Of a DNA stretch of 41,930 bases, positions 1 to 8,234 are shown in pieces; position 1 is the stretch's first letter, and every line of letters begins with the position of its first letter. Made by a program: the position numbers and the translations under genes. The stretch covers positions 1 to 41,930 of the forward strand of contig CAMATH010000073.1 in NCBI GenBank assembly GCA_945860955.1, in the 5' to 3' direction. The stretch is from Planctomicrobium piriforme. GTDB lineage: Bacteria > Planctomycetota > Planctomycetia > Planctomycetales > Planctomycetaceae. The notes below the pieces were generated by a model. That model was given only the letters and a program-made list of their open reading frames with translations, was not told the origin of the DNA and did no database searches.

Positions 1-20
1 CTAACCCGAGTTCCCCAACT
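1..20 (+). repeat. Left terminal inverted repeat of the IS
   Basis: Bases 1-20 pair with the reverse complement of 2072-2090. Both arms start CTAACCC, share TTCCCC after three bases, and end ACT, with two substitutions and a one-base gap. Confidence 0.8.
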
Positions 21-85
21 GTCGACGTAAGTCCTTAATTTCCAACGGGAGCCCCCCCGTTTTTTCCACTACATTCAAAATTGGA

Positions 86-1906
86 TTATTTTTTCACACC
101 CCCTTCCCAGACCCTGGCCGGCAGTCGCAGACCCAGGTGGTCCAACAGAATTGCTAGGTGTGCAGATGCTCCACTGACACACCGTTCAGTCAGCTCGTGT
201 CCCGCCCGGGTCGGCAGGATCACGTCGATGAGTTGCACCTCGGAGAATTCCGCCAGCACGCGTCGGGGTTCATTTCCCAGGCCGGCCTTCTGACAGATCT
301 GCCCCAGGGTCTTCCACAGGACGTAACTCAGAAAGCAGACCAGGATGTGCGCCAGCACGCGGTCTTCCTTCTGGTGCCAAATGGGCCGGATGCTCAGATC
401 CGATTTGTGAATCCGGAAAGCGGCTTCCGCCTCCGTCAGTTGCATGTACGTCTTCCACAGTTCCTCGTCCGACCAGTTGAGGACGTTCGTTCGCAGCAGG
501 TAGCAGCCCGCACTCAATTGAGCCCAGTCGCGGACTACCGCGATCTTTTGCCAAGTCAGTCGCGCGAACCCATCTTCGCGACGTTCGACTTTGACTTCGA
601 ACAAACGTGCCGCGCGAGTGTTTTGTCCCAGGAGTCGGCCGACGTCGCGTTCCACTTTCTGGGGATCGCGTCGCTGTTTCTCACAACGCGTGGCCATCGC
701 CTTCAAGCTCTCTTCGATGCGATCCTCGAAGCGTTTCCACATTGCCTCTTCCTTCTTCACGCGATCGCGACTGCGACACATGATGAAGATCTCTTTGTGC
801 GGGACCGTCGCTGCGGTCGTTGAGGCGGCGTTGTCGGTCCGTGTTTCGGGTTCGTCTTTCTCGGGCGGCGGGACGGGAATCAGTTTTACTTCGATTCCGT
901 CACGGATCGTGCGCCAGTCTTCCGCGAGCAGTTCCCGCTCGTATTTCTTGAGCAACGCCTTCGGCGTGCCGACCAGATATTTTCGCCCTCCCTCACGAAA
1001 AAACTCGAGGTTCTTCTCGCTGACCATGCCGCGATCCATCACCCACACGCGATCCGTCTTTCCATAGCGTGCCTCCATTTCCGTGACGATTCCCTGCACG
1101 GTCGAGACATCGGCCGTGTTGCCGGGAAACACTTCGTAACCCAGGGGCATTCCACAGCGCGAGACAACCAGTCCGATGCAGACTTGCTTGCAGTCGCCGC
1201 GCTGATCGCGCGAGTAGCCACGCTGAGCCATAGGAAAATGGGCGGCCCCTTCGAAGAACGTGCTGGTGACGTCGTACAGCAACAGGTCGTAGTCGAGCGC
1301 GAACAGCTCGCCCATCCGCTGCTTCAGATGCCGCTCCAGTTCCCGCTTGTGCGGCAGCAATTCGTCGAGCGCACGATACAGTCGATTGTCATCCACATTC
1401 GCTGCGGGGACACCCAACAATTCAGGCAGCGCCGTCTTGGGATACCACTGCTCCGCGGTGAAGAGTTCACTGGAGGGTTCGAGCAGGCGTGCGATCACCA
1501 GAATCAGACTGGTCAGAGACCACGGAATCCGTTCCTTGCCGCGCGGCATGACGCGTTCGAGAAACTCATCCAGTCCCAGCCGTCGAACCAGTTCGAGCGC
1601 CAACCAGGGACCGCCAAACTGGCGCGGGTTCTCGGCTCGCACCCCGGCCGCATTGACCTCCACCCACCGCGGCTCGGGAATGGGAAACTCATCACCGAAC
1701 AAAGATCGCTGTCGGTCCCCCGAGGGATTTTTACCGCGATCCATCTGAGCCGCCTGCTCAATCCCGAGTCGGCCCTGTTCGTCGAGGCGTCCCAGCCAGG
1801 CGACGATGCGCTGCCGGGGGCCACGCGCAGTCCGGGTTGACTCCACCAGTGCCCAGTAGGCTTGGCGGGTTCCATTGAGCTTTCGCATGTATTGGCGGAT
1901 GTACAT
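86..1906 (-). CDS. IS1634-family transposase (DDE)
   Basis: The product is a 606-aa DDE transposase that should cut and rejoin the IS ends. Candidate catalytic acids are D212 (in LLLYDVTSTFFEG), D291 (in WVMDRGM) and E494. Around E494 the IS4-superfamily Y-x2-R-x3-E-x6-K spacing is kept as Y487, L490, E494, K501, so only the Arg is changed. The N-terminal stretch up to about residue 80 (MYIRQYMRKLNG, then VAWLGRLDE) is typical of the family. The length is normal to long and there are no internal stops, so the gene looks intact. An alternative start is the ATG at 1887-1889, which would remove six residues. It is the only gene of the element. Confidence 0.9.
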   Translation of the reverse strand: MYIRQYMRKLNGTRQAYWALVESTRTARGPRQRIVAWLGRLDEQGRLGIEQAAQMDRGKNPSGDRQRSLFGDEFPIPEPRWVEVNAAGVRAENPRQFGGPWLALELVRRLGLDEFLERVMPRGKERIPWSLTSLILVIARLLEPSSELFTAEQWYPKTALPELLGVPAANVDDNRLYRALDELLPHKRELERHLKQRMGELFALDYDLLLYDVTSTFFEGAAHFPMAQRGYSRDQRGDCKQVCIGLVVSRCGMPLGYEVFPGNTADVSTVQGIVTEMEARYGKTDRVWVMDRGMVSEKNLEFFREGGRKYLVGTPKALLKKYERELLAEDWRTIRDGIEVKLIPVPPPEKDEPETRTDNAASTTAATVPHKEIFIMCRSRDRVKKEEAMWKRFEDRIEESLKAMATRCEKQRRDPQKVERDVGRLLGQNTRAARLFEVKVERREDGFARLTWQKIAVVRDWAQLSAGCYLLRTNVLNWSDEELWKTYMQLTEAEAAFRIHKSDLSIRPIWHQKEDRVLAHILVCFLSYVLWKTLGQICQKAGLGNEPRRVLAEFSEVQLIDVILPTRAGHELTERCVSGASAHLAILLDHLGLRLPARVWEGGVKK

Positions 1907-2071
1907 GCGACGATGTTACCCGGCAGATTTCAACCGCCAAGCCGAGGTTTTTCCACTACAACGCGTTTTCGGAATTTCGAACCCGAAATCGGGGGGCCGG
2001 CGACCGAGCCGAAACGACTTACGGCGAAAATCGGCCTCGAAATATTTTCAGAAAAACAGTTTTGTTTTTTT

Positions 2072-2090
2072 AGTGGGGAAGTTGGGTTAG
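2072..2090 (-). repeat. Right terminal inverted repeat of the IS
   Basis: This is the partner of bases 1-20. It marks the junction with chromosomal DNA at 2090/2091, about 120 bp before the FHA-domain gene. Confidence 0.8.
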
Positions 2091-2208
2091 GGGGTCAGCT
2101 CGAAAATGTCGACAAATCACTCCTCAAATCCCCAATTTCAGCAAACTGGCTTCGGATTTGCTCAATTAGACATCCCGTCGATTCCATGCTTCAATCCTGC
2201 ACTGCTGA

Positions 2209-2691
2209 ATGTCCTCACTCGCCATATCACTTGAGCTCTTGGAAACACACCAGGGTCACCCGGTCCAATCCTGGGAATTCTCATCTGACGAGACCGTGGT
2301 GATCGGTCGGGCCCGCGAATCGAATGTTGTAATCGGGAACCCGTATGTTTCCCGAACACACGCGTGCCTTCGTGTGAATGAAGGGCGCTGGGAACTCTCC
2401 TCGACCAGCACTCATGGTGTGATTGTCGACGGACGTCGCCAAGATTTTGTCGTCATCTCCGATGGAACGGAGTTTCGTCTGGGGGGACAAGGGCCGTGGA
2501 TTCGCATCCGCTGGAAGACTTCCGAGTTGGACGAGGAGTCACAGACGATCACGTTCGACCCGGTGAAGACCCCGCTCCTGGTTCTCGATACCGAACGACT
2601 CGCCGATGAGGTGGAAGAAATCACCGAGGGGGGGTTTTTCGAACGATTGACCGAACTGGCCACTCGACTCAAGAAGTCTCCCGATCGTTAG
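2209..2691 (+). CDS. FHA-domain protein
   Basis: This 160-aa protein has an N-terminal forkhead-associated domain, a phosphothreonine-peptide reader, at about residues 28-92. Visible landmarks are GR (33-34), SRTH with S48 and H51, and a final G-x-x-V-D-G strand. The usual Asn before Gly, which contacts the peptide backbone, is replaced by His69. The tail (100-160) is charged, probably helical and without a recognised domain. No signal peptide or membrane segment is seen, so it should be cytosolic. The next gene is a MinD-like ATPase 125 bp downstream, followed by glsA on the same strand. It may recruit phosphorylated partners of Ser/Thr kinases, which are abundant in planctomycetes; that role is inferred. 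Confidence 0.85.
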   Translation: MSSLAISLELLETHQGHPVQSWEFSSDETVVIGRARESNVVIGNPYVSRTHACLRVNEGRWELSSTSTHGVIVDGRRQDFVVISDGTEFRLGGQGPWIRIRWKTSELDEESQTITFDPVKTPLLVLDTERLADEVEEITEGGFFERLTELATRLKKSPDR

Positions 2692-2816
2692 GAATCACCA
2701 GATCCATGGCCGGGGCCGGGTTCATGAGTTACAACCTGCCCGTCAGCCAGTTCGCCTGACAGCATCCTCCGCACGCTCGCGGAATCACCTGAACCACACA
2801 TTCGGAGACGCAGCGC

Positions 2817-3608
2817 TTGGCTCAGACCATCTCCATTCATTCCTATCGGGGCGGTACCGGCAAATCGAACACTTCAGCGAACCTCGCCGTGCTGTTGGCG
2901 CGGGCAGGCAGTCGCGTGGGCGTTGTCGATACCGACATTCATTCCCCGGGGATTCATGTCGTGTTCGGACGCGCCCCGTCGAGTTTCCAAAGGTCGCTGA
3001 ATGACTTTCTCTGGGGGCGTTGTCCGGTCGAAGAGGCGGCGTACGACGTCACGACGACGGCCATTGGTCAGGCAGCGGCTGAAGATGACCATGGTCCCCG
3101 TATCTTTCTCATTCCTTCGAGCATCAAGACGGGGGAAATCGCGAGGATTCTGCGTGAGGGCTACGATGTCGCGCGACTCAACGATGGATTCCTCGAGTTG
3201 ATCCGTGTTTTGCGTCTCGACTTTCTGCTGATCGACACGCACCCCGGAGTCAATGAAGAGACACTGCTCTCCATCGCAATTTCTGACGCGTTCGTCCTCA
3301 TCCTGCGACCGGACCAGCAGGATTTCCAGGGGACTGCCGTCACGCTGGAACTCGCCCGAAAACTCGATGTTCGCAAGATTCTTATCGTGATCAACAAGAT
3401 TCCCCCCGCGATGGATCGGGAGCTGTTGCGTCAGCAGGTCGAAGACGCGTATCGGGCACCGGTCGTGGGAATGCTCCCGTTGAGCCACGAGATGGCGGAA
3501 CTTGCCAGCGGGGGGCTGTTCGTCAATCGATTCCCGCTCCATCCATTGACCCGCGAACTCTCGAACGTGGTGGCGGCCATCCAGGACGGGTCCGTCGGCT
3601 CAACGTGA
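2817..3608 (+). CDS. MinD/ParA-like P-loop ATPase
   Basis: This 263-aa cytosolic ATPase belongs to the deviant Walker A group (MinD, ParA and relatives). The P-loop at residues 11-18 reads RGGTGKSN, so the signature Lys that normally starts the motif is Arg11. The catalytic Lys16 is kept. DTD at 38-40 is Walker A', and the LLIDTHPG stretch at about 136-144 is Walker B. The start is TTG at 2817 with a GGAG stretch upstream; no ATG precedes the P-loop in frame. It sits between an FHA protein and glutaminase on the same strand (gaps 125 and 52 bp), probably in one transcription unit. It is not accompanied by MinC, MinE or ParB, so a classic division or partition role is not supported. Confidence 0.85.
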   Translation: MAQTISIHSYRGGTGKSNTSANLAVLLARAGSRVGVVDTDIHSPGIHVVFGRAPSSFQRSLNDFLWGRCPVEEAAYDVTTTAIGQAAAEDDHGPRIFLIPSSIKTGEIARILREGYDVARLNDGFLELIRVLRLDFLLIDTHPGVNEETLLSIAISDAFVLILRPDQQDFQGTAVTLELARKLDVRKILIVINKIPPAMDRELLRQQVEDAYRAPVVGMLPLSHEMAELASGGLFVNRFPLHPLTRELSNVVAAIQDGSVGST

Positions 3609-3624
3609 AGGTCCCAGATCGCAC

Positions 3625-3641
3625 CGCCGCGCCTCGCGGCG
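3625..3641 (+). other. Small GC-rich hairpin between the MinD-like gene and glsA
   Basis: CGCCGCG and CGCGGCG form a 7-bp stem with a 3-nt loop, ending 19 bp before the glsA start. No U-run follows. It could attenuate transcription or be incidental. Confidence 0.35.
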
Positions 3642-3660
3642 TAATTCCCGGAATCTCGTC

Positions 3661-4689
3661 ATGAATATCGAACAATCCGACGAAATCGACTTGTTGCTCG
3701 GTCGCATGAAGGCGGCCACGGCTCCTCTACGAACGACGCTCCGTGAAATCCACGACCGGGGTCGGGGGGATCACCGTGGTGAAGTGGCGACCTACATTCC
3801 GGAACTGGCGAAAGCGAATCCCGACTGGTTCGGAATCTGTATCGTCACCGCCAAGGGTGACATCTTTGAAGTCGGAGACGTTCAGCAAACGTTCAGCATT
3901 CAGTCGGTTTCCAAACCCTTCCTGTTCGGGTTGGCTCTCGAAGACCATGGGCTGGACGCGGTGTTGCGCAAAGTCGGCGTCGAACCCACCGGTGAGGCAT
4001 TCAACGCGATTGTTCTGGACGAAGTCTCGAATCGCCCGTTTAACCCGATGGTGAACGCGGGGGCGATCGCCACCGCTGACCTGATCGCCGGCACTGACTA
4101 CCCCGACCGCTTGAGCCGGATGCTGGCGATGTTCGGCCGCTATGTCGGGCGGGAAGTGCATGTTGACAACAAAGTGTTTCTGTCCGAACGAATCACCGGC
4201 CATCGAAATCGCGCGATCGGTCATCTGATGCGTAACTTCGGCATGGTGGGTGACCGGTTCGAGGAATCGCTCGAACTGTATTTCCAGCAGTGTTCGCTTC
4301 TGGTGACGTGCCGGGATCTGGCGATGATGGGGGCCACCCTCGCTAACGGCGGCGTCAACCCCCAGACGCGCGAGCGAGCTCTCGACGCGCGATATGTGAA
4401 ATACCTGCAAAGTGTGATGCTGTCGTGCGGGATGTACGATTCCGCGGGCGAATGGGCGTTTCGCGTGGGATTGCCGGCGAAAAGTGGTGTTTCCGGTGGG
4501 ATCGTCGCAGTGGTTCCTGGCAAACTCGGGATCGGGGTCTTTTCCCCCCGATTGGATTCCCGGGGGAACAGCGTCCGCGGTGTGGCGGTCTGTACGGAAC
4601 TTTCCGAGCGATTTGGGTTGCACGCATTTGAGTCGGGTGTCCCCTTGGAGTCACTGGAGCAACAATTGGATCACCGCGGGCGACGTTGA
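3661..4689 (+). CDS. glsA: Glutaminase A
   Basis: This enzyme hydrolyses L-glutamine to glutamate and ammonium in the cytosol. The 342-aa protein carries the serine-hydrolase style motif S82-x-x-K85 (in IQSVSKPF) and the conserved FNPMVNAGAI stretch near residue 130, both diagnostic of the glutaminase A family. Later family motifs SCGMYDSAGEWAF and PAKSGVSGGI are also present. It is about 30 residues longer than typical bacterial enzymes, with no extra domain (no STAS or cyclic-nucleotide domain). It follows the MinD-like gene by 52 bp. About 4 kb further on is the amtB-glnK-glnD cluster, so the neighbourhood is rich in nitrogen metabolism genes. Confidence 0.95.
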   Translation: MNIEQSDEIDLLLGRMKAATAPLRTTLREIHDRGRGDHRGEVATYIPELAKANPDWFGICIVTAKGDIFEVGDVQQTFSIQSVSKPFLFGLALEDHGLDAVLRKVGVEPTGEAFNAIVLDEVSNRPFNPMVNAGAIATADLIAGTDYPDRLSRMLAMFGRYVGREVHVDNKVFLSERITGHRNRAIGHLMRNFGMVGDRFEESLELYFQQCSLLVTCRDLAMMGATLANGGVNPQTRERALDARYVKYLQSVMLSCGMYDSAGEWAFRVGLPAKSGVSGGIVAVVPGKLGIGVFSPRLDSRGNSVRGVAVCTELSERFGLHAFESGVPLESLEQQLDHRGRR

Positions 4690-4889
4690 CCCACTGGGAT
4701 GTTGTCGGGGGCCGAGGGAATCGCAAACCAACAGGGAACGAATTACACTTTCCCGGTCGCGCCGGCGCCTGGGATGGAAGGCCAGTCGCGTTGGTAGTTC
4801 GCGTGCGACGCTTGTTCTTCGATTTCCGGACTGGTGCGCGATTCCGGTTCGATCGCCTCGGTCGCAGGATCGACCGGTAGGACTTTCCC

Positions 4890-5966
4890 ATGCCAATTCG
4901 CCGATCATTGCCAGTCTGTGGGCTGCTCGTTGTTTTATTCGCAGTGGCGGGTGTGGCTCGGTCGCAAGACGCCGCCCCGGTGCGGGTGGGGATTCTGGGT
5001 TTAGACAATTATCAGGCCGTTGCCTACACCCAGCTCTTCAATGATGCGAACGCGACTGGGGATCTGAAGGGACTGCGCGTCGTAACCGCGTATCCCGGAG
5101 TCGCCAGTGCCGACATTCAGGAAAGTGTCGACAGCCTGCCGAAATGGTCGAAGGCGGTCACTGAGTTTCAAGTGAAACTGGTCGACAGTGTCGACGAAGT
5201 TCTCATATCGTGCGACGCCGTCATGATCATGCCGCTCGATGGTCGCAAGCACCGTGAACTGGCGACCGCCGCGCTCAAAGCCGGGAAACGGACCTACATC
5301 GGGCGTCCTCTGGCCGCGTCATTCGAGGATGCGGTGGCGATTCTCAAACTGGCGGACGAAACGCGGACTCCCTGCTGGACCAGTTCCCAGCATCGGTTCA
5401 GTCCGGGTTTTATCGGAATGCGGAATCATCCCGAGGTGGGGAAGGTTTTGGGTTGCGATGTCTACGGAGGCTGCCCGACCGTGCCGCATCATTCCGATTT
5501 TTACTGGCACGCCCTGCACAGCATTGAAACCCTCTTCACGATCATGGGACCAGGTTGTGAATCGGTGCGGTGTGTTTCGACCTCGACAGCCGAGTCGATC
5601 ACGGGAGTCTGGTCCGACGGGCGGGTGGCGACCTATCGGGGCATCAAGAGCGGGGCTCTCAAGTACAGTGCTACGGTGTTTGGTGACAAAGGCGTCTCGA
5701 CCGCAGGGATCTACGGTCATGGTGTCCCGGTGAAAGGCGTGGTACCGACCGACGACAAATACATGGGATATGAGGGAATCGCGATTGAGATGGCGAAGTT
5801 CTTCAAAGGGGGGGAATTGCCTGTCTCGCATGCCGAGACGCTGGAGATCTTCGCCTTCATGGAGGCGGCTCGCGAGAGTAAACGGCGAAACGGGGTGCCG
5901 ATACTGGTCAGCGACGTCTTGAAGCGGGCGAAGGAGGAACAGGTCAAAAAGACGTCGGGTGACTGA
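4890..5966 (+). CDS. Exported Gfo/Idh/MocA-family protein without the EKP motif
   Basis: The 358-aa product starts with a Sec-type signal peptide (about residues 1-25, RR then a hydrophobic core, cleavage near ARSQ-DA). A Rossmann-like domain and an alpha/beta domain of the Gfo/Idh/MocA dehydrogenase family follow. The family normally has an EKP motif whose Lys is catalytic; here the equivalent segment reads YIGRPLA, so Glu-Lys is replaced by Gly138-Arg139. The nucleotide-binding glycine motif is also degenerate (GILGLDN at 34-40). The histidine pair in YWHALHS (H207, H210) is kept. Export plus loss of motif residues suggests a binding or structural role, or an altered enzyme, rather than a standard NAD(P)-dependent dehydrogenase. 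A 200-bp spacer separates it from glsA, so it probably has its own promoter. Confidence 0.8.
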   Translation: MPIRRSLPVCGLLVVLFAVAGVARSQDAAPVRVGILGLDNYQAVAYTQLFNDANATGDLKGLRVVTAYPGVASADIQESVDSLPKWSKAVTEFQVKLVDSVDEVLISCDAVMIMPLDGRKHRELATAALKAGKRTYIGRPLAASFEDAVAILKLADETRTPCWTSSQHRFSPGFIGMRNHPEVGKVLGCDVYGGCPTVPHHSDFYWHALHSIETLFTIMGPGCESVRCVSTSTAESITGVWSDGRVATYRGIKSGALKYSATVFGDKGVSTAGIYGHGVPVKGVVPTDDKYMGYEGIAIEMAKFFKGGELPVSHAETLEIFAFMEAARESKRRNGVPILVSDVLKRAKEEQVKKTSGD

Positions 5967-6362
5967 CGGACCACAAAAAGGAAGACAGGATGATGAGGGG
6001 TCACGAGAGTCCCGGCGAAGAGGCGAAGCCCCGACGGGGGCCAATTCATTTCGCGACGGACGGCACGCTTGTGAGGTTGCGCCAGCCCCGAGTGCGTCGA
6101 GTGACCAAGATCGCACAGCGGGCCGCGCACTCGGAGAGTGCGGGCTACAAGGCGGCGACTACACCCCACACGCCATTTGACCTGCGGTGTCACAAATCCA
6201 ATCGCCTTGATATCATGAACTAAAGTTCCGGTCATCGGAATACGTCGTCCGGAGTCCCTCGGCATCTTTGAGGTTCGGCGGCAATATCCGATGTGGTCGA
6301 GCGTCCTCCATTCGTGAGGCGCGGCCCAACGCGGCGTATTTCATTTTCTGGGAGCTGTCGGT
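5967..6362. other. Intergenic region holding repeat A1
   Basis: This 396-bp gap contains repeat A1 (6005-6148). The remaining 200 bp before the small cysteine protein show no convincing ORF or tRNA. A good ribosome-binding site (GGAG) lies about 10 bp before 6363. Confidence 0.6.
6005..6148 (+). repeat. Dispersed intergenic repeat A, copy 1
   Basis: This segment of about 144 bp recurs at 19058-19201. Shared blocks include GTCCCGGCGAAGAGGCGAA, GAGGTTGCGCCAGCCCCGAG and the terminal core GCACAGCGGGCC followed by a hairpin and GCGGGCTAC. The hairpin is GCACTC-GGA-GAGTGC. The element starts 38 bp after the stop codon of the upstream gene. Confidence 0.85.
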
Positions 6363-6578
6363 ATGTCGTCGCATCGTATGAAGTGTCGTAACATGAAGTG
6401 TACATTTGATGGGTTGATGGAAGCGAAGTCGACCCAGCCGATGATGAAAAAAGCGTTTCTGGACCAGAAGAACCTGAAGAACAAATCGAAGGGAATCACC
6501 CCCGAGGTCCAGATCATGCAGGTGCGGTGTCCCAAGTGCAGCTCCCGCTGGCGGATGCGGGCCGACCAACTGCACTAA
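6363..6578 (+). CDS. Small four-cysteine protein, putative zinc ribbon
   Basis: This 71-residue basic protein has two cysteine pairs, C8-x4-C13 and C56-x2-C59 (in RCPKCSSRWRM), separated by a charged, lysine-rich helix-like stretch. The arrangement could bind one zinc ion, but the first pair is not a standard knuckle. The ATG is preceded by GGAG at suitable spacing. The frame is open only from this start and the codon choice fits its neighbours. No family is recognised. It lies alone between the Gfo/Idh/MocA gene and the symporter gene, all on the + strand, and could act in nucleic-acid or protein binding. Confidence 0.65.
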   Translation: MSSHRMKCRNMKCTFDGLMEAKSTQPMMKKAFLDQKNLKNKSKGITPEVQIMQVRCPKCSSRWRMRADQLH

Positions 6579-6706
6579 CTGTGACGTTTCACCACGCTGG
6601 ACTGTCGTTCCGCAGTCCGTGATTTCGCTTCAGCTTCCCAGTCATCATTGGTACTATCTCGCCCGAAACCCTGAGTCCAGGGATCGAGGTTCGATAGGAG
6701 TCTGGG

Positions 6707-8191
6707 ATGCTGATCGCCTGCGTGATTTTGTACATGGTCGCCACCGTGGCGGTGGGGATCTACGCGTCGAGTCGCGTGAAGGACTCAAAAGACTTCATGG
6801 TCGCGGGAAGGTCGCTTCCGCTGTACATGAATTTTGCCTGTGTTTTCGCCACATGGTTCGGTGCGGAAACCGTGCTTTCGGTCTCCGCGAAGTTCGCCCA
6901 CAAGGGTTTGGGATTCGTCTCGGGCGATCCGTTCGGCGCTTCGATGTGCCTCGTGCTGGTGGCGTTTTTCTTCGCCCGCACGTTTTATCGCCTCGAGTTG
7001 TTGACCATCGGCGACTATTACCACCTGCGGTACGGGAAGTTCGTCGAGGTCATCACCTCGCTGGGAATCGCCAGCTCCTATCTGGGATGGACCAGTGCCC
7101 AACTCTCGGCACTGGGACTGGTGATCAATGTGCTGTTCCCGGGAATATCGCTCAATCAGGCGATTCTGATCGGTTCGGCAATCGTCACGGTCTACACACT
7201 ATTCGGCGGGATGTGGTCGGTGGCGCTAACTGATGTGATTCAGACGGTGGCGATTGTCGTCGGGTTGATTATCGTCGCCATGCTGCTGGGGAACGAGGCG
7301 GGCGGATTTGACGTCGTGGTCGCCGCCGCACAAAAGGAAGGCAAGCTGACACTGTTTCCCCACATCACAACCGCCGCCTGGATGGCGTTTGTCGGCGAGT
7401 TCATCACGATGTCGCTGGGGTCGATTCCACAACAGGACGTATTCCAGCGGGTGACGAGCGCGAAAAATGAGCGGACGGCATTCATCGGCACCCTGGGGGG
7501 AGGCCTGTTCTACTTCGCCTTCGCCTTCGTGCCGATGTTCATCGCGTACGCCGCCACGGTCATCGACCCGACCTATCAAGAACATTTTCGCTCGGAGGAT
7601 GCGCGCGAGGTCCAGAAAATCTTGCCGGCACTCGTGCTGCACGACACGCCGATCTGGTGTCAGGTTCTGTTCTTCGGTGCCGTGCTGTCAGCCATCCTGT
7701 CGACCGCCAGCGGGACGCTGCTGGCACCGGCCAGTGTCTTGACGGAAAACGTGCTGCAGCCGTTCACCAAACACTTTAGCGACAAGACGATGTTGCTGAT
7801 TCTGCGGACAGTGCTGATTCTCGTCGGAGTGGTCGCGACGCTGATCTCGGTGAATTCACAGAGTACGATGTACGAGATGGTGGAGAGCGGCTACAAAGTC
7901 ACGCTGGTGGTGGCGTTTGTGCCTCTGGTCTGCGGCATCTACTGGAAGCGTGCCACCACACAGGGGGCGGTCTTTTCGATTCTGTTTTCAGTCCCCGTCT
8001 GGCTGTTTGCCGAAACTCAATACGCGGAAGAGAGCGAAGAACTCTGGCGGTGTGTCCCTCCGCAGCTTTACGGTTTGGCGGCGTCGTTTGTCGGAATGTT
8101 CGTGGGATCTCTGTTGAAGCCATGGATCAAACACACCCAGCCCGACCCCGCGGAGTTGGCGAAAAAGCGAAGTGTCTCGACCGGACACTGA
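6707..8191 (+). CDS. Sodium:solute symporter family transporter
   Basis: This 494-aa inner-membrane protein has about 12-13 hydrophobic segments, in the LeuT-fold SSS family (PutP, PanF and relatives), which couples Na+ entry to uptake of small organic solutes. Family features include the first helix with KDFMVAGRSLP after it, the FATWFGAETVLSVS segment, SYLGWTSAQLSALG, and VYTLFGGMWSVALTDVIQ. The start is supported by an AGGAG ribosome-binding site 8-12 bp upstream of the ATG. The substrate cannot be told from sequence alone. The gene converges on glnD, with 43 bp between the stop codons and no clear terminator. Confidence 0.9.
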   Translation: MLIACVILYMVATVAVGIYASSRVKDSKDFMVAGRSLPLYMNFACVFATWFGAETVLSVSAKFAHKGLGFVSGDPFGASMCLVLVAFFFARTFYRLELLTIGDYYHLRYGKFVEVITSLGIASSYLGWTSAQLSALGLVINVLFPGISLNQAILIGSAIVTVYTLFGGMWSVALTDVIQTVAIVVGLIIVAMLLGNEAGGFDVVVAAAQKEGKLTLFPHITTAAWMAFVGEFITMSLGSIPQQDVFQRVTSAKNERTAFIGTLGGGLFYFAFAFVPMFIAYAATVIDPTYQEHFRSEDAREVQKILPALVLHDTPIWCQVLFFGAVLSAILSTASGTLLAPASVLTENVLQPFTKHFSDKTMLLILRTVLILVGVVATLISVNSQSTMYEMVESGYKVTLVVAFVPLVCGIYWKRATTQGAVFSILFSVPVWLFAETQYAEESEELWRCVPPQLYGLAASFVGMFVGSLLKPWIKHTQPDPAELAKKRSVSTGH

Positions 8192-8234
8192 GACCGTCGC
8201 CGTTCGTTTGTCCCCCCGACCGTCCCGGGACGTT

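Larger units (their letters stand above)
1..2090 (-). mobile_element. IS1634-like insertion sequence, complete
   Basis: The element is bounded by imperfect terminal inverted repeats. The left tip begins CTAACCC followed by TTCCCC, and the right tip ends GGGGAA followed by GGGTTAG at 2090. It carries one intact transposase gene on the minus strand (86-1906), with about 85 bp beyond the stop codon and about 184 bp before the start. The total of 2090 bp is at the upper end for IS1634-family elements. The outermost left base is base 1 of the window, so the target-site duplication cannot be checked. The window may begin at an assembly break caused by this repeat. The transposase is uninterrupted, so the element could be active. 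Confidence 0.85.

Noticed and set aside
158-823. Long + strand ORFs opposite the transposase
   Set aside because: They are antisense shadows of the GC-rich transposase gene with no recognisable family.
2817-3608. Chromosome partition ParA or septum MinD
   Set aside because: There is no ParB, MinC or MinE gene, and the P-loop signature Lys is Arg; a general MinD/ParA-like name is safer.
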